Assembly: GCA_030411725.1 (NCBI GenBank)
Contig: MU839854.1
Location: 63,670-127,669 of the forward strand
Origin: Echria macrotheca
Taxonomy: Eukaryota; Ascomycota; Sordariomycetes; Sordariales; Schizotheciaceae
Length of the DNA: 64,000 nt
Direction: 5' to 3'
The notes beneath the pieces were generated by a model. It saw nothing but the letters and a program-made list of their open reading frames with translations, was not told where the DNA came from and made no database searches. Made by a program: the position numbers and the translations under genes. This document shows, in pieces, positions 55,188-64,000 of the stretch (position 1 is its first letter; every line of letters begins with the position of its first letter).

Positions 55188-57395
55188 TTAGATGATGACT
55201 ATTTCCTCCATCGCTCCAGTTGAGTCAAACCACGGTCGCTTCAGATTGCTATCCCATCCCTCGGGCTTATTCCGTCCCAGAATCTCCAGTGGGTCGTCTG
55301 GAGAGGTCTTAAAAAGCCCCACACGTCGAAAAGGTCCTCCTTCCTGTTCCGTGGCTCGCTTCAAGACGAGACCGTAGAGGTAGAGACGCCCTTTAAAATA
55401 TTTGTGCTCTCTGACATCTGTAAGCTCTCTGATGGGGAGCGCGTAGTAAAAGTCGTCGACGAACTCGCTTTCCACATCCGAATAAACATAGCCCCCCGTC
55501 CTGTTATCAGACGCGCCGAAGAGCTCCGGCGCTTGAAACTGAACGAGATACCCACGCAGTTTCAGGCTTGCATGTGTAATTTCCCCCGTTCTGTCCCTTC
55601 CTTTTGGAACGACGTCGATCTTCACCTCTTCAACCCACTGACGCCCGCGCTCTGATTCAACAGGCATGGTCACTCTCCCATCAATCGAAGCCCAGCTCCA
55701 CGAAGGAGCTCGGTAGTCGCCTGCCGGCCGTACTGCCAAATCTCCGTGGTTATTGGGGCGGTCAGGCATCCCGGTGGTTCCGACATACCACAACAGTCCA
55801 TTAACAAAGTTTCCTTCCCACAGCCCGGCAAGGTACTTGTCCCTCAGGATCCTCTCAAACTCTTTTACTACTCCAGACAGTGCCACGAACTTGTCCTTGC
55901 CCTTAGTGAGGTGGCATGCCGTATACTGCTGCAAAATTAGATCCCAATGATCGTAGGGTGTCCCGCCCCACTCTCCCGTTACCTGCTCTCCCCAGTCTTT
56001 GATTTTATTGTGATTTCTCCTTAGGTAGGACACGCGAAGCCGCTAGGAAAGTCCGGTGGGGAAGGTCTCACAGGCTTCCATGGCTCTACATTCCCAAAAC
56101 AGCTGATTCCGCCCAAAATAAACTGTTCTTGGCGCGAGAAGTCGTTCTTGTAGCGCCCATGCTCGTTGGTTGAGGGGCTCTTCAAGAAAGTCGATTAACC
56201 AGAGATCGTCTCGCACCGCGATGGAGGAGTCTGGCAGGCGGTGTGCACCGGTAAGAAGGGGATCCCGGGCGTAGAAGAAACCGCCGTAGGCGTCAGACGA
56301 ACCGACAGCGGCGAGACTGAGGAAGGCGTTCTGGTAGATATGGTGCATTAGTGGCGCCTCGGCGTCCCAGTCGGTTGGGGAGTCTTGGATGATGCAAAGG
56401 GAATCGATCCAGATGTAGCGAAAGCCAAGTCGGCGACTGGTGAAAATTGCGTCTCGGAAGTTTGGGGGAAGGGTCCTGAGAGGGATGCTGGTTTTGAGTT
56501 GCGCATAGGTGGACAAGGTGTTGGTAAGGAAAGGTGTGGTACCCCAGCAGTGGCTGAGGGCAAGATAGGGGGCCCCGATGGGAGTCTCTGTCGGCTCGAC
56601 CACTCTCACTTCGTCGTCGCTCAGGTCTGGGGCTAAACGTCGACGAGTCGCGTGGGTAGGTAGGCTGCCGCTCGGTGGTGATGGCACCTTTCGTGTGTCT
56701 TGGTGCACGTGTCAATCCATTGCCTGATCAGCTTCCAGCACTGATCGCTGTCTGTGCGGGCGGATAAAGATTTGGCGAGTGTTGGGCTTGGTTCTGCGAA
56801 ACTTTAGCTATGAATAACATCTCATACTGTCGACGGGGTACACACCATCAGGTGGGATGATGGAGAAGGCTCTCGCGTACGGCCGGCCGCACCCCAAGAA
56901 ACCGTCACTGAGCCTGAAATAAACCAAAGAGTAGTATCCAGACCATTCAGTCCGATGGGTCTCGCAGCAAATGCTGGTGGATACTACGGCCGAGTTGACT
57001 ACATTTCGGTGCAGCTGCGGGAGAGAGTCCCACAGCCGGCCGCAGAAGTAGCATCCTCGTTGGGCAGCGGCAACAAGGGACCGACCGTCGTGGACATACT
57101 GGTCTTTCCAACCCTCGGAGATACCCTTGCGTTTTGGAGTAAAGAGAGAATTGCATTGTTGGCAGAGGGCCGCGGTTCCGTTGTCTGGTCGAAATGCTGA
57201 GATGATTGAAAGAAGCCGCCTCCAACCGTCCGCTCTGCCCGGTAGAAGACATTTGCTTCCTTCTTCATGTGCGCTGGTATGAATAGATAATCGCATTCTT
57301 CGCAGACGGCCCTGGTTGCCTGGTTTCATCGACATGGCGAGATGGCTTGTTGCGGAGGAGAAATTTTTTTGTTGGATGCAGGAATACAAGGGCAC
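55188..57395 (-). pseudogene. HET-domain gene, one frameshift and one in-frame TAG
   Basis: The first exon holds a paired-Cys N-terminus (LCQQC...GCYFCGRLW). A 52 bp intron (56,794-56,845, GTGTGT...GCTAAAG...TCGCAG) joins IIPPDG's Gly codon position to EPSPTLAKS, leading into DQCWKLIRQWIDTC and LPTRLVDV. A one-base shift near 56,645 then leads to DLSDDEVRVVEP and the HET core: YLALSHCWG, YIWIDSLCIIQD, QRAWALQERLLAPR, ECRAME. An in-frame TAG follows TGLS at 56,043-56,045. The frame then stays open to 55,188 through the HET C-terminal region (DKFVALSGVVKEF, LAGLWEGN, APSWSWASIDG). With only two lesions this is the best preserved of the broken HET genes. The exact start codon is uncertain. Confidence 0.75.
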
Positions 57396-59403
57396 TGGGG
57401 GCCGTGGCGGTCAGGGCTTGAGGAGAGCGGGGTAAGCCAGGCTGCAGTGGTTGGCTCAAGAGTTGCCGCTGCTGAAGGTGCCCGAACAAGAAGAGCTGAT
57501 GAAGGCCTAAGCGTCGAGCCAATCATTATTCGTTTGTTCGCATAGTTGGCAACTGGCGCTCCCGATCAGCTAAATCGCGCGATAATCGTAATTAGAATGG
57601 ATCTCAATCGCCGTAAACAAGTGCTTTTTAATTGATCGTCCTTTTCTTTCGGTGTTCAGATTCCTTTTATCAGAGCTTGGCTTTTTACCCCTCCTTTGGG
57701 ACCTCCAACGCCGACCCCTGAAGGCCAAAATCCCGACTCCGGCTTGTTCCAGTGCTGTCGTATTGACCTGTGCAGCGCCACTCAGTCGCTTCCGCTCCCC
57801 TGGCTACCAGCCAGACCCTAACTTTACGCGTATATATTAAGTATCTATTATAAGCGTTTGTAATAAAACTCGGCGTAATGAAACGTTTTGTTACGGTTGT
57901 ATATATTTCTAGCTTATACAAGTAACCCTCGTAGCTATCCAGCTGAAAGAAGGAAATAGCCAGTGCGGAATATAGGTTAGGGTTATATTAGCGCTAACCC
58001 ACCCCGCGCGAGTTGTATGCCCCCTAATCAATGCATACGGCGTCAACCCACATAACCCTTGGAGATGGAGGAAGCCTTAGAGGGCGCAGAGCTTGGAGGA
58101 GAATATCTCTCACCATGAACAGCTAGTCGTTGACGAGGGTGTTGAGTCTGGCTTCCGATCTTCGGGTGGGCTGCCTCAGGCGTATGACAGAGCCTCATAC
58201 CTACGTATGCGAGGATATGAGGTCAAGGGCGGCAAGGGTACATGTGATCAAGTCATCGTCTTAACCAGGCGGGCTGTTGGGTTAGCCCGTGGATTTGCTT
58301 GGCTCTGTGTGGTATGTATACCCAGGCATTTCGAGATACTCGGTCTCACGTTCTTGCTTGCGAGATGGCGAATGCCAGATTACTTGCTGATTCATTACGC
58401 TGTCCCAAGAGAATGATGTCCGGAGGGAGAGTTGCCGTTGCCGGGTTCAGACTGATTGAATCAAAGGTTGGATCGGAGCAAGACGGAGGCACTGAAGCGG
58501 GGGAGGTGCGGGTGCCTTGGATCCTGCCTGCTCAGTCGGGGGTGCGCAAGCTACCGGCTGGAAACCTTTCCTGGTAATTGGTTGATCAGTCACACGAGCC
58601 TGAAAATTGGGAGCGGTTACACATACGAGCCTAGCATGTGCAGAAGCATCCGGGCGGCGCTCGGGGACCGGCTCAGGCAAAGCTGAGGCGAGCACAGCGA
58701 CGAGGGCGGCGTTGTGGAGTTATAGCATTTCGATACATGTCTCGAGGAATACCAGGTACAAAAGAGACTGCGAAGCGCCGAGCCGACGTCTGGCGATGAT
58801 CGACCACATCAACTTTAGATGATCCGTCTCCGGCTCCTGGCTTGTAATTCCCAGCTGGGATGGTGTTATCTGCCATCTACGACATCCATCAACGGAGGAG
58901 GGTGTGGAGAAAGGTCACTAAGGAAGGTGAATTACTCGACGACGGGAGGGCCGTGGTGGTGGTGGCGGTGGTGGTGGTGGTGGCTGTGAGTAGTTTCCCG
59001 ATATAATTGGCGAATACAAGGGAGCTGGAAAAGGCAGATTGTTAGGAACACGTGGCTATTGGAGATTGGAAATATCTTCAAAATCGGAGAGGTTATCGAC
59101 CCTTCTGTCATAGACCTCCACCACAGGTAATTGTGGACGTTAGTGCTCGTTGCAGGACTAACCACTCGCTGCTCAATGCGCCTTTTGGTTTCAGCCTTAC
59201 ACAGAGTTCTCATTAGTGTGCTTAAGCGGCGAGACCTGGAGGAGTAAGTGTCGAACTGGGAGTGCCAGTTTGGCCGTATTGTCAAATAATTGGGGACGCT
59301 CGCAGGCGGCGGAGCAGGTGAAGCGCATTAGGCAACCGAAACCGATGCCGCTGCGTTCGTGGGGCTGAATCAAGCTGAATGGGAAGATATTAGAGGATCG
59401 TGT
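57396..59403. other. 2 kb without a convincing gene
   Basis: Frames up to 117 codons occur on both strands (58,093-58,416 plus; 58,932-59,285 minus, ending in a His-rich low-complexity tail from a GGTGGTGGC repeat at 58,950-58,985). None has a domain. AT-enriched sequence lies at 57,830-57,920. Confidence 0.35.
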
Positions 59404-59865
59404 TTACCCAGGGGGTGGGATGGAGGCTAGGAGAGCCAACATGGCACCGTTGAGCTTGATGTGACAATCAAGTATGTGGGCATTGTGGACGACGCCAGTC
59501 GCGTCGCTCCAACCGACTTCACTAACATTGTCCAGGGTGAACAACCTGCAGGTGGTCTTGTGGGCGAAATAAAGTGGGCGGTCCTCTGCCGAAGTGGAGA
59601 TTGTATTGGTCTCGATGAGGCGGATGGGCTCATCGATGATTAGGTCGAGAGCGTGCACTCCTGCATGATTTTCCAATCTTTGCAAGGTATACAAATACGA
59701 CGGATCGGGGTATACAAATACAACGGATCGGTCTGTGTCGCAATATAACACCTGAGTGATGAGTCCAGAGCCCAGCCTTCGGCATATCCAGCTTCTTATC
59801 TCCCACCGCAAAGCAGGAAGCCGGCCGTTGACGAGCGAAAGGGACGATGAATCCCAACTGTTCAT
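59404..59865 (-). CDS. Small unknown protein
   Basis: A 153-codon frame from ATG 59,865 to the stop at 59,404, with coding-like composition (DRSVVFVYPDPSYLYTLQR, LDLIIDEPIRLIE, RLFTLDNVSEVGW). No family recognised. A 21-22 bp near-tandem repeat (ATACAAATAC(A/G)ACGGATCGG) at about 59,690-59,732 lies in it and repeats the DRSVVFVY-coding stretch partly out of frame. It is 99 bp downstream of the AAA ATPase in the same orientation and could be a remnant; the frame is open but unsupported otherwise. Confidence 0.35.
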   Translation of the reverse strand: MNSWDSSSLSLVNGRLPALRWEIRSWICRRLGSGLITQVLYCDTDRSVVFVYPDPSYLYTLQRLENHAGVHALDLIIDEPIRLIETNTISTSAEDRPLYFAHKTTCRLFTLDNVSEVGWSDATGVVHNAHILDCHIKLNGAMLALLASIPPPG

Positions 59866-59964
59866 TCTCGGTCGTTACGCAATCAGCATTACCGTACATA
59901 CCCAAGCCCTCCCCTTCTGCGCCAACCTTTGGAAGCTTTGCTCCACATACTCCCTCCGAAAGAA

Positions 59965-62575
59965 TCAGTATCGCGGTCTGAACTGCGAATTCCGATAAAC
60001 GGCCTCCCGCTCTGCCAAAGCACTATTAAACTCCTTTGTGTTCCTCGCCACAACAGCCAGGTCATCCCGCCTGAGACCACGGTTCTCGGCATGTGCCAGT
60101 GCCATGGCAGTAGAAATGAGGTTACGGATCTGTCTCCCATTGAACCCGATATGCTTGCCGTCCTCAGAAACCCAGCGCTCGACAGGTCCCCACTCCTCAA
60201 CAAGGTTGTTGCTGCGTAGTTGTCCGAGGAACTCGGTGAAAATCTTGTCTCGCTGATCGATTGTCAAGTCCCCGTATTCAATGGCAATGTCTGAAGAAGT
60301 GTTAGAGCGATTCAAACCCTCTCGTCTTCCGGGTGGACCTACGAATTCGACTCTGCACGGCAATGTCAAATGACTTGAGCCGGTTGGTAGTAAGAAACAA
60401 GATGCCCTCGTAGTATTCAAGCACCCTCAGAAGTACTGATACGATGGTGTTGCGCTGAATATCCGACCTAGTTGTGTCTCTCGCCTCCAGGAACACGTCG
60501 GCCTCGTCAAACAGCAGGACCGCCTCCCACAGCCCAGCGAGATCAAAGACCTTTTGGAGGTTGGTCTCCACTTTGGACCCTTCGAGCCCAATGTCAGAGA
60601 CACCGACACTGAACAGCGGCTTCCCCACCAGCGAAGCCACACTTTCTGCCGTCAGCGTCTTACCGACACCGGGAACGCCCCAAAGCAGCAGCACAAGTCC
60701 TTTGCCTTTGCCTGGAGTGTAATCTGCGATGTTGGCCTTGCGATGGGACTGAACTGACTTCCAGATCAGATCTTTGTGGTCTCGGTGCAGCTGGAGCTTG
60801 TTTTCAAAGTTCGTACTGTCCGCTGGGTCGGGTTTGCTGAGTGACTCGACGGGAAACTGCATCCACTTTTTGTCTTTGAGGGAGTAGCCTAGCACACGTG
60901 GCGGACACAGGAGGTACTGTTCGTCGGTCATTTCCTCGTCCGCGGGCAACTTGTCCCAGCTGTATCGGTACACATCCTCTCGGTGAACTTTGCAATCGCT
61001 ACACGAGCACTCGAGGTTCTTAGTACAGCGTTGCTTCTCACCCAGGATGGGCGCAGTCGGAGGCTGATACTCGAGGAACGACTTGTGGTCGACAATGACA
61101 ACGCCGTTCACGTTGGTGTTAATGGTTGAGGGCTTCTTCTGCCTGCGTCGATAGTAGTTAAACCGCATATCGTCGTCGTAATCCGAGCTGAAAAGGTCGC
61201 TCCCGGCCTTGTAACACGCCATGCCATGACACTGGAATGTCTGCTTGCCCCGCGGGGCGATGCAGTACTCTCTGTATATCTTCCCCCTGGCGACTAAATC
61301 AGCCTTGAGCTTCTTGACAATATCAGCTGCCTCATCTTGCCCCGCCTGGTACATGTCGATGGGGTATATGGGGAGCTCAAATATGCTTTTCTTGTCTTGA
61401 AACTCCGGAATGGCAAACTCGTAAGCGACACGGTTGAAGAACGAGCCATCCCAGTCGTAGCTGTAGACGACGAGAGTGAATTCTGTCTCATTGCTGTCGT
61501 TGTAGTACGAATAAAAAGTTTCTGTCCGGAAGCCCTGGATGATGAATGCCTGTGGCTTGTCGAGGAAGGGGCTGGATACCACAAGCGAACCAGGAGGGAA
61601 CAAGGTCCAAAGGGACTCGTAATTGATGGTCTTGGATTCTTTCAAGGCGGCCTTGGACTTGAAGTATTGGTCGAGCGCCTCGTCGCCTGAGGAGGTAGAG
61701 ATGATATTCATGAGCTCCTTCAGGTCATCGCGAGCAAGCTTGATGTCTTCTTCGTTATCGCCCTCGCCAACATCGGTCCGACTGGCCTCCTCAGCTGCCT
61801 CGTCCCAGGCGAAGAGCAGGCCCTCGAATGGTGACTGTAGCTGCTTTATAGGCCCTGTCTGAGAGTATTTACGAAGCACTTTCCCAAGCAGGGTCTGCAG
61901 AGGCGGGAAATGCACCTCGACTTCGGACCCGGAGGCCTTGAGGACTTGTTCTCCATCGGCGCCGCGCTTCTGGCGGAGGCGCTTGCGAAAGGTGAAGGCC
62001 TGGCTTTTGGTCTCGTCGTTGGTATTCTTGACAGAAAGCTTGTCCTTGTATTCGCCACTGTCGGAGTCGAGGCGGTTGATGACGACACGGTACCGGGATG
62101 TCTCGGCGGAATCTGTGCTGGTTGTCGCATCGGTCTTGGTCCCGTCTTCGGCCGGCTTTGGTTCGTTGGTCGACGCCTCACCCTCGGCTTCCGATGTCGA
62201 CGTGGTGGCGGTGGGAGTGGGATCTGTCGAGACGGAAGACACGGTCGTGGACACGCCTTGAAGCCTCCTCTCGAGCTCTGCCACTCGTGCCTCTAGCAGA
62301 CGAGTGTACTTCTGTTCGAGGTCGCGCAATTGCGCCGCGGTATCCTGGAGACGTGAGCTGGAAGTTTTTGATAGAATCCAGGGATGAAAAGCATACCATC
62401 GTGAAGGAGCTCTCCGTGGCAATTTCGAGGCGTTCACCAAACTCGAACGTGTAAAGGCGCAAGCTCTGTGTATGCAGCGGATGAGCCGCGCTCGGGGTTC
62501 TGGGAAAAATGACCCCTCTGTCGGCTGGTTACCTCCAACGGGGAATGAGGGACGCGGGCGCATAATTCGAGGCAC
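59965..62575 (-). CDS. AAA+ ATPase, fungal large type
   Basis: The exon from 62,575 to 60,343 and the exon 60,290-59,965 are joined over a 52 bp intron (GTAGGT...CTCTAACAC...CTTCAG), which turns QSRI into QSRIHIAIEYGDL, the usual sequence after the sensor. AAA landmarks: Walker A GVPGVGKT (60,686-60,663), Walker B LLFDEAD (about 60,517), sensor FLTTNR, C-terminal lid FNGRQIRNLISTAMALAHAE. Upstream lie a coiled coil (LRDLEQKYTRLLEARVAELE) and a ~350-residue region (FAIPEFQDKK, CHGMACYK) found in fungal AAA ATPases of unknown substrate. The start is uncertain: ATG 62,575 needs a leader that looks non-coding, while a second intron (62,345-62,396, GTATGC...CTCCAG) would place ATG 62,399 directly before it, giving 776 instead of 852 residues. 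Probably a cytosolic remodelling ATPase. Intact. Confidence 0.85.
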
Positions 62576-62903
62576 ACGCTGCGCGACTGCTCATGCACCT
62601 CCCAGACGCGCAACACAACAGGGCTGTGCATCCTTTCATTTGCGCCATTTTTCATTGCCGCCATTGGCCACACAGCAGCGGCTGCCTGGGGATGCCTGGG
62701 GTGGCATGCTGCGCTAGTTGTGACTACCGAAACGATGCGATGGTGTGCACTCCTTTTCAGTCACTTGCATGACAGCCTTACACAAGTACCCTGCATAAGA
62801 ACCTTGGCAGTTCGCGCATTAATGTCAACCGCTCAGCACGCTGGGAGCGGGACGAGGGCTAGGCAGGGCCTCTTTCTTCTTCGTTAGGTAGCCCAAACTC
62901 ATC
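62576..62903. promoter_or_regulatory. Divergent promoter region
   Basis: The ~330 bp (up to ~500 bp with the later AAA start) between the divergent AAA ATPase and NLR-like gene must hold both promoters. A GGGGATGCCTGGGGTGGC stretch near 62,690 and no clear TATA box are visible. Confidence 0.5.
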
Positions 62904-64000
62904 ATGGCGGCGACAACCTCTTCTGTCGATTGGAAAGGCTGGTTCGCCAGCGACAACGCAGAGCCTGCCAAGAAACAATTGGCAACAACGCAGAATATCA
63001 AGCCGGATCTAGTAGGGCTCGACCAAAGCACCGCAGCAGAGCTCATCTGCATCAAGAAGCCAGCACATCATCAGAGAGTAACTGACTCGGAGTTGCACCA
63101 CTGCCTCGAGTCGTTAAGTCTTCAGGACCTGCACCAACACGTGGCCGCCCAAGCAGCAGCGCTTTGCGCAGCCGAAGAAGCATGGGACCAAAAGAGGAGG
63201 AAGGGGTGGAGGAAAGTCAGGACAGGCGCCCAGGAGTTTGCTGTCGTTTTCGAGTCATTCCTGAAGTCTTTTTCCGGCATTGTCGAGATCGCAAAAATGG
63301 CTGATGAAGCCTACGGTGGAGCAGCCACCCAGATCCTATCGCTGTTCTATGCTGTAAGTCCTGCCTGAGCTGGGTTGCTGTTGCTTGATTTTGACGTATA
63401 TGTTTGTAGACCATCAAGGTGAAGGCTGCGAACGATGAGGCCATCATCACGGCCATGCACACTATCACAGATCGTCTCCCCGATGCCCAGATCTATGGCC
63501 AAGTTTACGCAGACATGACGCTCGCCATGATGCTTGCGGAGGCATACAAGCAGACCATTCTCTTTGCAAAGGGTGCAACCCGATACTTTCAGGGGCGCGG
63601 TATAACAAGGGCAGTAAGAAGCATTGGGAGTCCAACCGAGTTTTCCGACCTCGCAGAAACGCTAGTTCATGTGTTCACCAACATCAGAGTCAGATGTGAG
63701 GCCCTACTCTCGCAGAGAGTGGCATTCCTAGCAGTGCAGAACGCGGAACTGCTTCGTCAACTCAAGCGTAGGGTTTCCTTCGCCATCAACTTCGGCCAGA
63801 AACTAATAGCTTCACTGCAGTCCTAACAGACGGCCAAAACATCGACAGGGTGCGAAGAATACAGAAACTCCTGAATCGACGCCAGTCAGACACCAAGAAC
63901 ATCCTCGATGACCAGCTCAACGAGCGACGAAAGTTTCTCTCGCTCGTCACAAACCACTCTCCCAAAGAGCTGAGCCGCATGAGGCTCCGAGATTTAGAGG
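62904..64000 (+). CDS. 5' part of an NLR/STAND-type protein (DUF7708-like N-terminus), runs off window
   Basis: Exons 62,904-63,353, 63,410-63,767 and 63,821 to beyond 64,000. Introns of 56 and 53 bp (GTAAGT...TTTGTAG and GTAGGG...ACTAATAG...CTGCAG) keep one frame, ~329 residues so far. ATG 62,904 (MAATTSSVDWKGW) is the first good start. The segment WRKVRTGAQEFAVVFESFL, then SGIVEIAKMADEAYGGAAT and QILSLFYA, followed by LAEAYKQTILFAKGATRYF and ITRAVRS, is the helical N-terminal module (DUF7708 type) that precedes NACHT plus WD40 or ankyrin repeats in many fungal NLRs. A NACHT should begin a few hundred bases past the window. The module is predicted, not shown, to be the signalling end. Divergent from the AAA ATPase. 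Confidence 0.6.

Overview
The window looks like a piece of an accessory, repeat-rich chromosome region from a filamentous ascomycete (Pezizomycotina, probably Sordariomycetes). The evidence is short 52-68 bp introns with GTRNGT...CTAAC...YAG signals, three HET-domain loci, the start of a fungal NLR-type gene, a fungal AAA ATPase, and a large block mutated in the style of RIP (repeat-induced point mutation: C to T on both strands, leaving very AT-rich repeats full of TA). No rRNA, tRNA or CRISPR array was seen.

Layout. (1) 1-13,735 is an AT-rich, RIP-mutated nest of DNA transposons with CAGGGTTGG-type ends. It holds inverted copies of a ~1.4 kb non-autonomous element, a ~6.5 kb hAT element (1,298-7,798) with ~1 kb subterminal inverted repeats and a dead transposase, a fold-back repeat, and a second deleted hAT copy (about 10,060-13,031). 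One unmutated insertion with a 14 bp target duplication (12,258-12,626) is younger than the RIP. (2) 13.7-25.4 kb is gene-poor debris: remnants of broken genes, a candidate DNA transposon bounded by TTGGTTAAC arrays, and a broken cysteine-repeat protein. (3) 25.4-27.4 kb is an intact HET-domain gene. (4) 27.4-33.5 kb has no convincing gene but holds several short repeat arrays. (5) 33.5-46.2 kb is bounded by the two halves (B and A) of a repeat whose joined form (A-B) lies in its middle as a RIP-mutated copy. Between them are a C2H2 zinc-finger gene, a truncated FAD oxidoreductase, a small Cys-motif gene, a broken HET gene, a pseudogene with two stops, and two tandem GFA/CENP-V genes. (6) 46.2-52.8 kb holds a Ulp1/SENP-type (C48) cysteine protease interrupted late by one in-frame TAG, and an intact two-exon protein with a possible nuclease-like motif. 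(7) 53.8-57.4 kb holds a GH49 dextranase pseudogene and a third, broken HET gene. (8) 59.4-64 kb holds a small unknown ORF, an AAA+ ATPase, and, divergently, the 5' part of an NLR-like gene that runs off the window.

How the genes relate. There is no operon-like pathway. The common theme is non-self recognition (three HET loci plus an NLR-like start) undergoing gene birth and death in transposon-rich DNA. Several otherwise readable genes carry one or two in-frame stops, mostly TAG, which fits leakage of RIP-type CpA to TpA changes. A-to-I editing of UAG to UGG, known in some Sordariomycetes, is a testable alternative for the best-preserved case.
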